Shown here piece by piece: positions 9,506 to 17,843 of a DNA stretch of 64,000 nt. The DNA comes from JANQPX01 sp039197065. GTDB lineage: Bacteria; Pseudomonadota; Alphaproteobacteria; Geminicoccales; Geminicoccaceae. Numbering within the stretch: the stretch's first letter is position 1; each line of letters opens with the position of its first letter. The notes under the pieces were generated by a model. That model worked only from the letters and a program-made list of their open reading frames with translations, had not been told where the DNA came from and searched no databases. The translations under genes and the position numbers were made by a program. The DNA lies in assembly GCA_039197065.1 (NCBI GenBank), contig JBCCUL010000019.1, forward strand, positions 51,992-115,991. The letters run 5' to 3'.

Positions 9506-9558
9506 GCCAGCCTCAAGTCAACGCTGGCGCGCGTCGCGCCAACGCTGTCATCGCATGA

Positions 9559-10770
9559 CTATTGGATGAGGTTGGTTTCCCAGTTGCCGTCATCGCCGAT
9601 GGTGTTGACGGAGTAGATGCCGCCGACGTCGCCGGCTTCGTCGAAGTCGACATTGCCGGAGGCGCCTTCGTAGTTGATGTCCTCGCCGGCAGCGATGGCG
9701 GCCTTGGCCTTTTCCCATTCGCCGGGGCGGATTACGGTGCCGGGCGCGCTCGCGACCTCGCGAAGGGCGGCACCGATGGCGCCGCGGTCGGCGGAGCCGG
9801 CCTTCTCGATGGCGAGCGCCATCAGGAAGGACGCGTCATAGCCATGGGCGGCGTAAGGGGCGACCGGGTCGTTGCCGGTGGCTTCGAACGCCTCGGCGAA
9901 GGCCTTGTAGCTGTCGTCGTTGTAGTCCGACGCTGACTGGGTGATGAAGATGTTGTCACGCAGCGCGTCGGCGCCGATCTGCTCGATCACAGAGGCGTCG
10001 AACATGCCGTCAGCCGCCATGAACTTGTCGAACAGGCCGTTCTCCAGCGAATTGCGGATGATGGTGATGCCGCTGCCGCCATAGTACGCGAAGATCGCGA
10101 GGCCCTGGGCGTCGTTGCCGGAGAGCGTCGAGAGCTCGGAGCGGTAGGACGCCTTGTTGGGCTCATGAGCCTGGTTCGCGGTGATCTCGCCGCCGAGGTC
10201 CTGGAAAGCCTGCTCGAAGACGGTGGCGATGCCGGCATTGTAGTCGTCGTTGGAGTAGGTCATCGCGAGCTTGGTGTAGCCCTGATCGATGGCGAGCTGG
10301 GCGATGGCGAGGCCCTGATAGGCGTCGGACGGCGCTACGCGGAAGACGAGGTCGTTGTCTTCGAGCTCGGTGATCGAAGGCGCGGTGGCGCTGTCCGAGA
10401 GGGAGACGACGCCTGCCGGGATGGTGACGGACTGGACCATGCCGTTGGTGGCGCCGGAGCAGCTCGCACCGACGATCGCGACCACCTGCTCGACATTCAC
10501 GACCTTGCCGCCGGCATCGACGCCGGCCTTCGGATCGCACTGGCTGTCGGCAAGGACCAGGTTGTAGTTCTGGCCATCGAGAAGCCCGCCCTGGGCGTTG
10601 ACATGCTCGGCGGCGAGATTGCGGCCGGCGACGATCGGGGCGACCAGCTCGGCGATCGGGCCGGTGACGCCGGCGACGGAGCCGACATTGACGTCATCGG
10701 CTTTTGCAGCGCCCGCCATCAGGGCGAGGGCCGATGCGGCCATGGTGAGACGTTTCACTGTGGGTGTCAT
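9559..10770 (-). CDS. livK: Branched-chain amino-acid type ABC transporter, substrate-binding protein
   Basis: A 403-aa periplasmic binding protein of the LivJ/LivK (peripla_BP_6) family. The signal peptide runs M-T-P-T-V-K-R-L-T-M-A-A... to A-A-K-A-D-D. The mature protein begins V-N-V-G-S-V-A-G-V-T-G-P, typical for this family, followed by A-I-V-G-A-S-C-S-G-A-T-N, which lines the ligand pocket in homologues. The ATG at 10770 is preceded by AAAGGAGG at ideal spacing, so the upstream ATG at 10800 is rejected. It is the last gene of a five-gene operon with its own terminator downstream. Whether the ligand is Leu/Ile/Val, another amino acid, an amide or an aromatic compound cannot be read from the sequence. 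Confidence 0.92.
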   Translation of the reverse strand: MTPTVKRLTMAASALALMAGAAKADDVNVGSVAGVTGPIAELVAPIVAGRNLAAEHVNAQGGLLDGQNYNLVLADSQCDPKAGVDAGGKVVNVEQVVAIVGASCSGATNGMVQSVTIPAGVVSLSDSATAPSITELEDNDLVFRVAPSDAYQGLAIAQLAIDQGYTKLAMTYSNDDYNAGIATVFEQAFQDLGGEITANQAHEPNKASYRSELSTLSGNDAQGLAIFAYYGGSGITIIRNSLENGLFDKFMAADGMFDASVIEQIGADALRDNIFITQSASDYNDDSYKAFAEAFEATGNDPVAPYAAHGYDASFLMALAIEKAGSADRGAIGAALREVASAPGTVIRPGEWEKAKAAIAAGEDINYEGASGNVDFDEAGDVGGIYSVNTIGDDGNWETNLIQ

Positions 10771-10802
10771 GGATGCCTCCTTTGCCTCTTCTGTTGTCAT
10801 CT

Positions 10803-11765
10803 TTATGAACGAGCCTGTCGCTCGGAACTTGTGGCAGCCTCCCGCTTTTCCGGAAGAATGCCATTGGGAAAACGCTGTAGCACGATCTGCAGCAGAAGTC
10901 CGATCAGAAATACGCGGACATAGGCGGTGCGGATCGCGAATTCGTCGGGGAGACGGCTGGTCAGAAGCTCGGTCGCGGACCAGATGGTCCAGATCAGGAT
11001 CGCGCCGAGGATGGCGCCCTTGTTGTTGGCGCTGCCACCGACGATCAGCATCACCCAGATGAGGAAGGTGGCGATCAGCGGATCAGCGGCGTTGGGGTCG
11101 ATGAATTTCAGATAATGCGCCATCAGCGCACCGCCGAGGCCCATGAAGGTCGCGCCGAGCACGAAGGCCTCGACGCGCAGGCGATCGACGTCCTTGCCCG
11201 CCGCACGGGTCGCCGCTTCATTCTCGCGACTGGCGGCCATCACGCGGCCCCAGGGCGCCTTTCGAGCCCGCTCCAGGAGGATATAGAGGCCGAAGACGAT
11301 CAGGAGCACGAGCGCCATGAAGGCGATGTGATTCCAGGGCTCCGGCAGGCTCTCGAAGGGCTTCGGGACGAGGGAGACGCCGCGCGGGCCGTTGGTCGCC
11401 CAGGTCTCGTTTTTCAGGATCAGGCGGAAGATTTCCGCGATTCCGAGCGTGGCGATGGCGAGATAGTCGCTCCTCAGCCGGATACAGATCTTGGCGACGC
11501 CATAGGCGACGATGCCGGATGTGATCATCGCTGCGATCAATCCGACGACCACCGGCAGATCCAGACCGCCCAAATGACGCTCGGAATAGGCCGTGGTCAG
11601 CATGGCGCTGGTGTAGGCGCCGATCGCAAAGAAGCCGGCGATGCCCGCATTGAACATGCCGGTAAAGCCCCACTGCACATTGAGGCCGAGCGCCATCACC
11701 GCATAGATTCCGCCAAAGGTCAGCAGCGAGATCACATAAAGGCTGATGCCATACATCTGCTCCAT
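10803..11765 (-). CDS. livM: Branched-chain amino-acid type ABC transporter permease LivM
   Basis: About 320 aa, with eight or more TM segments and the LivM-type sequence A-L-G-L-N-V-Q-W-G-F-T-G-M-F-N near the N-terminus, plus the coupling region E-N-E-A-A-T-R-A-A-G-K-D in the cytoplasmic loop. It forms the inner-membrane channel with LivH. The start is taken as ATG 11765 (MEQMYGISLYV...); the frame is open for 24 further codons upstream, but those encode a basic, non-family extension. It stands 32 bases ahead of livK. The 160-base gap separating it from livH is unusual for this otherwise tight operon. Confidence 0.9.
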   Translation of the reverse strand: MEQMYGISLYVISLLTFGGIYAVMALGLNVQWGFTGMFNAGIAGFFAIGAYTSAMLTTAYSERHLGGLDLPVVVGLIAAMITSGIVAYGVAKICIRLRSDYLAIATLGIAEIFRLILKNETWATNGPRGVSLVPKPFESLPEPWNHIAFMALVLLIVFGLYILLERARKAPWGRVMAASRENEAATRAAGKDVDRLRVEAFVLGATFMGLGGALMAHYLKFIDPNAADPLIATFLIWVMLIVGGSANNKGAILGAILIWTIWSATELLTSRLPDEFAIRTAYVRVFLIGLLLQIVLQRFPNGILPEKREAATSSERQARS

Positions 11766-11925
11766 CAGGGGAATGTCCCCCTCATTGACTTTGGACCGTA
11801 GGCGCCTGGCACGAGGGTTTGCGCCCAAGTTTGACAAGTCATGGTTGTTTCAATGTCCAAGGAAGGAGGCGCAAACCGTCGGGCCTGGCAAGGGCGCTCC
11901 AGGAGTCGATGGTGTGGCCAAGCCA

Positions 11926-12816
11926 CTAGAATACCCTTCCGCGCAGGAGGCCTGAGGGGCGCCAGATGAGCATGATCACCATGATGGCGAAGGCGACGCC
12001 TGCTTTGTAGCCGGGCGACACGAGGGGGGCGTCGCCGATCCAGGGGTAGGTGGAGATTTCTTCGATGATGCCGATCACTAGGCCGCCGACCATGGCGCCA
12101 TAGGGACTGCCGACGCCGCCGAGGATCACGGAAGCGAAGATCGGCAGGAGCAGCTTGAAGCCCATCATGGTTTCGACATGGGTGTCGATCGCGAGGAAGA
12201 CGCCGGCCGCGGCGGCGAGGCTGGCGCCGACGATCCAGGTGGCCTGGATCACCTTTTCGGTTTCGATGCCGGTGAGGCGGGCGAGTTCCGGGCTGTCGGC
12301 CATGGCGCGCATGGCCTTGCCGATCTTGGTGCGCGTCAGGAGGTAGTGGACGGCGAGCATCAGGATGATGGCCGCGATCACGATGATCACGTGCTTGGGC
12401 GAAATGCGCAGCGCATCGAAGAGGACGTAGGGACGCTGGATGCCGGGCTGGAAGGACTGGAGCTGCACCCCCCAGCTGAACTGGGTGACCGAGCGCAGCA
12501 TCAGCATCAGCCCGAAGGACGCCATGACCAGAATGATGGCCGGGCTGGCGCGCAGCGGCTTGTAGAAGACGCGGTCCATGCCGAGCACCAGAACCGAGGT
12601 GATCGCCATGGCGAGCGGCAGCAAGGCGAGCGGATGCAGGCCGGTCACCCAGATGAGCGTGAGGGTGACGTAGACGCCGAAGGTCATGACCTCGCCATGG
12701 GCGAAATTGGCGAAGCGCAGGATGCCGAAGGTCAGCGTGACGCCGATCGCGCCGAGGGCATAGATGCTGCCGAGCACGATGCCGGGGATCAGGTGGAAGT
12801 TGATGAATTCGATCAC
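11926..12816 (-). CDS. livH: Branched-chain amino-acid type ABC transporter permease LivH
   Basis: 296 aa, eight predicted TM segments. The N-terminal half has the LivH pattern G-S-I-Y-A-L-G-A-I-G-V-T-L-T-F-G-I-L-R-F-A-N-F-A-H-G-E, here quoted residue by residue, and the later coupling loop contains R-A-M-A-D-S-P-E-L-A. The C-terminal G-G-V-G-S-P-Y-G-A-M-V-G-G segment is also characteristic. Its ATG overlaps the stop of livF by four bases, which implies coupled translation. It partners LivM in the membrane. Confidence 0.92.
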   Translation of the reverse strand: MIEFINFHLIPGIVLGSIYALGAIGVTLTFGILRFANFAHGEVMTFGVYVTLTLIWVTGLHPLALLPLAMAITSVLVLGMDRVFYKPLRASPAIILVMASFGLMLMLRSVTQFSWGVQLQSFQPGIQRPYVLFDALRISPKHVIIVIAAIILMLAVHYLLTRTKIGKAMRAMADSPELARLTGIETEKVIQATWIVGASLAAAAGVFLAIDTHVETMMGFKLLLPIFASVILGGVGSPYGAMVGGLVIGIIEEISTYPWIGDAPLVSPGYKAGVAFAIMVIMLIWRPSGLLRGRVF

Positions 12817-13526
12817 GCGCCGCCGCCTAAAAACATCTTTCCGACTTCTTCATTGGCGAGGAGATTGGGTCCGGTGTCCTCGAGCCGGTTTCGACCATCG
12901 ACGAGGATGTAGCCGCGCGCCGCGATCGCGAGCGCCTGCTTGGCGTTCTGCTCGACCATCAGGATCGGCGTGCCGGTGGCGTTGATGTCCTTGATGATGT
13001 GGAAGATCTCGCCCCTGAACTTTGGCGAAAGCCCTGCCGTCGGCTCGTCCACCAAGAGAATTCTGGGCTCGAGCATCAAGGCTTTGCCCATGGCCACCAT
13101 CTGCCGCTGGCCGCCGGAAAGCGTGCCCGCGACCTGGCGGCGCTTCTCCTTGAGCGGCGGAAACATCTCGTAGATCTCCCCGAGGCGCGGGCGAATGTCG
13201 TCGTTCCTGACATAGGCGCCCATCTCAAGATTTTCCTCGACGGTCAGCGTCGGAAAGATGTTGGCGGTCTGAGGAACGTAGCAGACCCCCTTCTTCACCA
13301 CCTGATCCGGCGGCGTGTTGGTGATGTCCTCGCCCGCCAGACGCACCTGCCCGCTCGCCAGGCGCAGCAGTCCGAAAACGGCTTTCATGGCGGTCGACTT
13401 GCCGGCGCCGTTGGGGCCGATGATCGCCACGATCTCGCCCTGGTTCACACGCATCGAGACGCCGTGCAGGATCTGGGTCTCGCCATAGCCGCCAACGACG
13501 TCGTCGAGTTCGAGCACCGCCGTCAT
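12813..13526 (-). CDS. livF: Branched-chain amino-acid type ABC transporter ATPase LivF
   Basis: 237 aa from ATG 13526. Walker A G-P-N-G-A-G-K-S-T, the signature L-S-G-G-Q-R-Q-M-V-A-M, Walker B I-L-L-V-D-E-P-T-A-G-L-S-P and the LivF-specific ending V-E-Q-N-A-K-Q-A-L are all present. The start overlaps the livG stop by four bases (ATGA). The frame is open for 41 more codons upstream, but those lie inside livG and encode arginine-rich nonsense. LivF and LivG form the nucleotide-binding heterodimer. Confidence 0.94.
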   Translation of the reverse strand: MTAVLELDDVVGGYGETQILHGVSMRVNQGEIVAIIGPNGAGKSTAMKAVFGLLRLASGQVRLAGEDITNTPPDQVVKKGVCYVPQTANIFPTLTVEENLEMGAYVRNDDIRPRLGEIYEMFPPLKEKRRQVAGTLSGGQRQMVAMGKALMLEPRILLVDEPTAGLSPKFRGEIFHIIKDINATGTPILMVEQNAKQALAIAARGYILVDGRNRLEDTGPNLLANEEVGKMFLGGGA

Positions 13527-14296
13527 GCCGCATCCTCGTCTTCGCCGCCGCCGAGATAGGCGTCGAGGACGCGCGGGTCCTTGCGCACATCTTCCATCTT
13601 GCCCTCGGTGAGGACGGTGCCCTCGGCGAGCACGATCACCGGATCGCAAAGGCTGGCGATCAGGTCCATGTCATGCTCAATGATGCAGACGGTGTAGCCG
13701 CGCTCCTCGTTCAACCGGCGGATCATGTCCCGGATCTCGCCGAGCAGGGTCGGATTGACGCCGGCGCCGGGCTCATCGAGCAACACCACGCGCGGCTCGG
13801 TCATCATGGTGCGGCCGAGCTCGAGCAGCTTCTTCTGACCGCCGGAAAGATTCTCGGCGAGTTCATCACGAACGCGGGTCAGATTGAGGAAATCGAGAAC
13901 GTCGTCGGCGCGCTCCTGAACCTCGCGCTCCTTCTGGCGCACGGCCGCCGGCCGCAGCCAGATCTGGAAAAGCGCCTCGCCCGGCTGCTCCGCCGGCACG
14001 ACCATCAGATTTTCCAGGACCGTCAGCTTGCCGAATTCATGAGGAATCTGAAAGGTTCTGACCACGCCGCGGTGAAACATCTCATGGGTCGGCAGGCCGG
14101 TGATGTCCTCGCCTTCGAGATAGATACGCCCAGCGGTCGGCGGCAGGGCGCCGGCGATCATGTTGAAGCAGGTAGTCTTACCGGCACCATTCGGGCCGAT
14201 CAGCCCGGTAATGCTGCCGGCCTTGATCTCGAAGCTGCAGTCCTGGACGGCGATTAGCCCGCCAAACCGCCGTTCAAGCTTCTCGACCTTCAGCAT
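13523..14296 (-). CDS. livG: Branched-chain amino-acid type ABC transporter ATPase LivG, first gene of operon
   Basis: 257 aa. Walker A is G-P-N-G-A-G-K-T-T, followed by the long LivG insertion (M-F-H-R-G-V-V-R-T-F-Q-I-P), the signature L-S-G-G-Q-K-K-L-L-E-L, Walker B V-V-L-L-D-E-P-G-A-G-V-N-P and the C-terminal extension E-G-K-M-E-D-V-R-K-D-P-R-V-L-D-A-Y-L-G typical of the LivG tail. It begins the operon, so the promoter should lie in the 340 bases upstream, where a CRP/FNR-like palindrome is found. The full order is G-F-H-M-K on the minus strand. Confidence 0.94.
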   Translation of the reverse strand: MLKVEKLERRFGGLIAVQDCSFEIKAGSITGLIGPNGAGKTTCFNMIAGALPPTAGRIYLEGEDITGLPTHEMFHRGVVRTFQIPHEFGKLTVLENLMVVPAEQPGEALFQIWLRPAAVRQKEREVQERADDVLDFLNLTRVRDELAENLSGGQKKLLELGRTMMTEPRVVLLDEPGAGVNPTLLGEIRDMIRRLNEERGYTVCIIEHDMDLIASLCDPVIVLAEGTVLTEGKMEDVRKDPRVLDAYLGGGEDEDAA

Positions 14297-14638
14297 CGCT
14301 TGCGCCGCATTAAGCGGAGTTCGCGGATGGAGAGCGGTGAATTCAAGGGCACTCCTTACGGCTGGCCCGTTGTTTCCGAACCTGGCCTTGAACGATCAAA
14401 GCATGGGTTCAGCATCGTTGCTACCGATGAGAAGATCAAGAATGCCATGTCAAATTGTCCATCACCCTCCGCCCCTGGAAAAAGCGCGCAGACAAGCCCC
14501 CCTGTGATAGCGATCACATCGACCGGTAGCCTCCTGACCGATGGTCGTTCCAGGCAGTTTGAAGGAGCGTGCGGTTTATGACACTATCGCGCGCTTCAAG
14601 CGAAACGCCAATATCACAAATTCATGTCGGAGAATTCA
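14297..14638. other. Divergent intergenic region livG / lipoprotein
   Basis: About 340 bases separating the liv operon (minus) from the small lipoprotein gene (plus). Besides the CRP/FNR-like site at 14503-14518 no gene, hairpin terminator or repeat is evident. Promoters for both directions must lie here. Confidence 0.6.
14503..14518. promoter_or_regulatory. CRP/FNR-superfamily-like operator
   Basis: TGTGATAGCGATCACA matches the core TGTGA-N6-TCACA exactly, with six-base arms TGTGAT/ATCACA. It lies 121 bases upstream of the lipoprotein ATG and about 207 bases upstream of livG, so it could serve either. The regulator is inferred from the motif only. Confidence 0.5.
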
Positions 14639-14965
14639 ATGACGATGAGAACGGCAATCTTGGCTGTGATGGCCGGCGCCCTGGTCAGCGGCTGCCTCGG
14701 CCCCGATCCCCTGGTCGGCAAAGGTGCGGTCAATCTCAGCCCGGTCGTGCAGAAGGGCTTCGAGCAATATCAGCAGGAGCGATCACCCGGACATTTCGCC
14801 GTGTCGGCCGATGGTCGTTACGCCCAATATAACTATTGCCCGGACGGCCGCTGCCTTCGCGGTTTGAAGAATTCGGTCATCCACTCATGTGAAAAGCGCA
14901 GTAAGGGTTCGCCCTGCAAGATCTATGCGGCCTATGGCGAGATCGTCTGGCAGGACGCCGAGTAG
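14639..14965 (+). CDS. Small lipoprotein with conserved Cys-rich C-terminal region
   Basis: A 108-aa predicted lipoprotein. The signal ends in the lipobox L-V-S-G-C with the acylated cysteine at residue 19. The mature part contains A-V-S-A-D-G-R-Y-A-Q-Y-N-Y-C-P-D-G-R-C and later C-E-K-R-S-K-G-S-P-C-K-I-Y-A, four cysteines that could form two disulphides. This C-terminal pattern is familiar from small alphaproteobacterial envelope proteins of unknown function. ATG 14639 is chosen because GGAG sits six bases upstream, at 14629-14632; another in-frame ATG at 14624 precedes it. Confidence 0.75.
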   Translation: MTMRTAILAVMAGALVSGCLGPDPLVGKGAVNLSPVVQKGFEQYQQERSPGHFAVSADGRYAQYNYCPDGRCLRGLKNSVIHSCEKRSKGSPCKIYAAYGEIVWQDAE

Positions 14966-14990
14966 TTCTCACAACTGGCCCGGCCATGAC

Positions 14991-15097
14991 CTAGAGCAGT
15001 TTCCGATCGCAAGCGATCCAAGCAGATGCTCTATCTCTTTGTTTCGCGGCATTTTCTTATCGATCAAGTGGTTCCACTTGATCGGAGAAAGCTCTAG
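14991..15097. repeat. RIME-like intergenic mosaic element, copy 1
   Basis: A 107-bp element bounded by CTAGAGC and GCTCTAG. It holds an internal hairpin CGATCAAGTGG (15061-15071) with CCACTTGATCG (15074-15084), and the phrases TTTCCGATC and ATCGGAGAAAGCTCTAG known from rhizobial RIME sequences. Related copies lie at 29878, 34488 and more weakly near 15906 and 60493. Confidence 0.65.
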
Positions 15098-15181
15098 CGA
15101 CGAAGCCCGGAACCGACCGCATCGAGCGCCGACATCACAATGACGGTCAGGATGCGGAAGGTTCCCGGCGAATAGGAGCGC

Positions 15182-15478
15182 TCAGGCCGCCGCCTTCTCG
15201 CCCCCGGCATCGGTCGATGCACCGAAGAAGTCTTCGACCGTGTAGGTCTTCACGATCTCCTCGTCGATGGTGTTCCGGCGCGCGATGAACCAATAGGAGG
15301 TCGGCGCGTGCATCCACCATTCGCAGACCTCACTGTCGGCATTGTCCCCTGTGAAGAGATGTGCCGACCAGGTTTCGTCACTGCAGGTCGATGGATCCGG
15401 CATTTCCTTAACCTCACGTCCACGGACGAATTCCGAGATATCGCGCGGGCCGTTCAGCGGGCAGTTCATGATCTTCAA
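15182..15478 (-). CDS. Sarcosine oxidase delta-subunit-like protein (SoxD family), zinc ligands altered
   Basis: A 98-aa protein matching the heterotetrameric sarcosine oxidase delta subunit in length and pattern: M-N-C-P-L-N-G-P-R-D-I-S-E-F at the N-terminus, then W-S-A-H-L-F, E-W-W-M-H and W-F-I-A-R-R-N-T. In SoxD/MgdB a zinc ion is held by a CPxCG-type pair and a downstream His/Cys. Here the second cysteine is replaced (C-P-L-N-G) and the downstream G-C is T-S, so classical zinc binding is probably lost. It stands alone, without adjacent soxB, soxA or soxG, near the glnT/glx cluster. It may serve the FAD oxidoreductase at 18.7 kb; that is inference. Confidence 0.7.
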   Translation of the reverse strand: MKIMNCPLNGPRDISEFVRGREVKEMPDPSTCSDETWSAHLFTGDNADSEVCEWWMHAPTSYWFIARRNTIDEEIVKTYTVEDFFGASTDAGGEKAAA

Positions 15479-15974
15479 GACGCTATCTCCTCATTCCCGA
15501 ATGCCTTGTCCTTCCGTAGGCGCTTTCAGCAAGCCCTTCCGGCCATGACCGACCGATGACTGACGGAAGCAGCGTTGTTTTTACCGACCAAGTCGAGGTT
15601 TTCGAACCGCGACAGGGCAAATAGCACCAGCAGATCGGGCTGAAGCCCCGTCGCCATGCAGTCGGCCATGGGCTTACCGGAGACCTGGGTCGCCTTGCAA
15701 CCCAGACACCCCTAGCCGGCGTCGACGCCGTCGTTCTCGAAGGTTGTCAGCCCATGCTCAGCGAGACACCGGGTTTCCTATCCCCCGCCCCCTAACTGAC
15801 GCGGTCCCCTCACCTCGCCGAGATAACGGAAGCTAACATATGACCCATTAACTCTTCCTTAAACCCGAGGGAGGAGCGGTCTCATTAGAAGGTGCAAAAC
15901 AGATAGAGCGGATCCCGATCACATCCGATCGGGATCCGCTCCGGTTTTCATCGACTGGCTATCAGGCCAAGTGG
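15479..15974. other. Gene-free stretch with RIME-like hairpin
   Basis: About 500 bases with no convincing reading frame. At 15906-15941 GAGCGGATCCCGATC pairs perfectly with GATCGGGATCCGCTC across a six-base loop and is followed by CGGTTTTC. The same phrase (ACAGATAGAGCG...CCGATCGGGATCC) ends the RIME-like copy at 34488-34594, so this is probably a half-element. It could also act as a terminator. Nothing else was recognised. Confidence 0.5.
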
Positions 15975-16202
15975 TCAGTCGAGGCGATGCTGCTTCAGTG
16001 CACGCTCGAACAGCTCGGGCCGTTTCATATGGGCCATGTCGTCGTCATAGGTCTGTTTCTCGAAGCGGATCTGCCAGATATGAAAGCCGATCCAGAAGAC
16101 GAGGCCCAGCACGAACCACAGCATCTCGGTGCCGACAAAGGGATAGATCGGACCGACGGTCGAGAGATCGACGGCCCAGCTGGTGATTTCAGTGGTCGAC
16201 AT
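15975..16202 (-). CDS. Small single-TM protein in operon with ammonium transporter
   Basis: A 75-aa protein with one TM segment (about residues 28-46, W-F-V-L-G-L-V-F-W-I-G-F-H-I-W) followed by a charged cytoplasmic tail. It starts 14 bases after the ammonium transporter stop, so the two are very likely co-transcribed. No family was recognised. A role as a small partner or assembly factor of the transporter is suggested only by position. It is not PII-like: there is no nucleotide-binding loop. Confidence 0.7.
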   Translation of the reverse strand: MSTTEITSWAVDLSTVGPIYPFVGTEMLWFVLGLVFWIGFHIWQIRFEKQTYDDDMAHMKRPELFERALKQHRLD

Positions 16203-16216
16203 CTTTCAGCACTCCC

Positions 16217-17656
16217 CTAATCGCTACCGCCGGCGGGTTTGGGCAAGAGCCCGCGATCGCGCGCTTCCTGGATCTCCGCCTCGATGACCTCCAGTTCCTC
16301 GGCATCGCGGCCGTGATAGTCGGCGACATCGAGGCCCACCAGCTCGATCTGATGCGGGATGCGCAGCATGCCGAGGCTCTTGAGCATGCCCGCCAGAACC
16401 CAGGCGGGTATGAAGCCGAGCACGAAGAACATGATCACAGCGCCGATTAACTGGCCGAGCGGATTGATCGCCGCATAGCCTTCGAACGGCGAGCTCGGAT
16501 GACCCCAGAGCATGAAGCCGCAGATCACCAACCCTGCGAAACCGGCATAGCCGTGCACGGCGACCGCACCGACCGCATCGTCGATCTTGAAGGTGCGCTC
16601 CACCCAGAAGTGCATCTTGTAGGCGATCACCGCACCGGCGGCGCCGATCAGCATGGCCTGCATCGGATGGTAGACATCGTTGCCCGCGGATGCCGTGATG
16701 ATCCCGGCAAGCCCGCAGCTATAGGTCCAGAACGCATCGCCCCTCGAGACCATATAGCCGGCGATCATGCCGCCGGACAGCGACAGGAGGAAGTTGAAGA
16801 CGATCGCGGACAAGGTCGTTGGGGTGAGATAGATGGTTGTCGCCGTAAACCCGACGCCGGTGGCACCGATGTCCGCCTCAGCGATGATCGGCACGTTGCA
16901 GGCGACATAGAAACCCCAAAAGCCGGTATAGATCAGGAACAGCCCGATCGTGACCAGCCAGGGATTGTGCGGTGCAATGTTGCGCGGGGTGCCATCCTTC
17001 CTGAACTTGCCGATGCGTGGTCCGAGATGGACGAGCACGCCGAGCGCCGCACCGCCGGCGATCGCATGGATCACGCCGGAGGCGTAGGCGTCGTGATAGC
17101 CGAGCAGCTTGACCATCCAGCCGTCCCAGTGCCAGCCCCAGGCCGCATCGATCACCCAAGTGCAGGAGCCGACCAGGACGGCGATCAGCCAGAACGCGGC
17201 GGACCGGATACGCTCGATGACGGCGCCGGAGACGATCGAGGCCGCGGTCCAGGAGAAAAGAAGGAACGCCGCCCAGAAAACGCCGTTGATGCGCGCCCAG
17301 AACACGTTGTCGTCGGCGGTGGTGCTCTCGGTTGCCGGCGGGCCGCCGAGATGGGCGCCCATCAGCTCGGACCAGGGAACGGCATTCGCGGTCGCCTCGA
17401 CCAGGCCCTTCCCCTCGAAGATGAAAGGACCATTGGGAAAGGCGAAGTAAATCCACCAGCCGAAGAAGAAAAACGTCACGGTGACCAGTGGAATCAACAT
17501 GGTGTTCTTCATCAGTGTATGCATCATGTTCTTGTGACGCGAAGCGCCGACTTCATACATGCAAAAGCCGACATGGATCAGGAACATGAGCGGTATGGTG
17601 ACCCAGTAATAGAACTCGGTAAAAATAACCGTAAGGGCGCCGATATCACTATCCAT
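16217..17656 (-). CDS. amt: Ammonium transporter, Amt/MEP/Rh family
   Basis: A 479-aa, about 11-TM channel. The two pore histidines are visible in G-V-I-H-A-I-A-G-G and A-V-A-V-H-G-Y-A-G-F, and the family segment D-A-A-W-G-W-H-W is present. The C-terminal cytoplasmic tail of about 50 residues is acidic (H-G-R-D-A-E-E-L-E-V-I-E). No glnB/glnK gene precedes it, unlike the usual glnK-amtB operon; instead a small TM protein follows. Its place between a FadR-type regulator and a SoxD-like gene, opposite the glnT/glx operon, suggests a dedicated transporter for that pathway, retrieving ammonium or taking up methylammonium. Confidence 0.93.
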   Translation of the reverse strand: MDSDIGALTVIFTEFYYWVTIPLMFLIHVGFCMYEVGASRHKNMMHTLMKNTMLIPLVTVTFFFFGWWIYFAFPNGPFIFEGKGLVEATANAVPWSELMGAHLGGPPATESTTADDNVFWARINGVFWAAFLLFSWTAASIVSGAVIERIRSAAFWLIAVLVGSCTWVIDAAWGWHWDGWMVKLLGYHDAYASGVIHAIAGGAALGVLVHLGPRIGKFRKDGTPRNIAPHNPWLVTIGLFLIYTGFWGFYVACNVPIIAEADIGATGVGFTATTIYLTPTTLSAIVFNFLLSLSGGMIAGYMVSRGDAFWTYSCGLAGIITASAGNDVYHPMQAMLIGAAGAVIAYKMHFWVERTFKIDDAVGAVAVHGYAGFAGLVICGFMLWGHPSSPFEGYAAINPLGQLIGAVIMFFVLGFIPAWVLAGMLKSLGMLRIPHQIELVGLDVADYHGRDAEELEVIEAEIQEARDRGLLPKPAGGSD

Positions 17657-17843
17657 CGTCGTTGCCTCCCCCCTTGTCGGGCTGAATTGATGCCCGTTCT
17701 TTTTTTACGGTTCGCCAGGCATGAACCTTTGGCAAACCATTATTAACAATATGTCATAAAGACCCGCCGCCAAGGGCTGGCGTTCATTGGGGATCTCCGT
17801 TTCTCAAAAGAAGAACGATAGTCCGGCGCGCATCGCCGGCCGT

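Noticed and set aside
11766..11925. Possible extra gene or repeat between livH and livM
   Set aside because: No reading frame with a family-like product; only a short GGGGA/TCCCC stem near 11770.
12840..13000. Long GC-rich antisense ORFs opposite liv, amt, phoD and ABC genes
   Set aside because: They mirror codon bias of real genes on the other strand and have no recognisable protein features.
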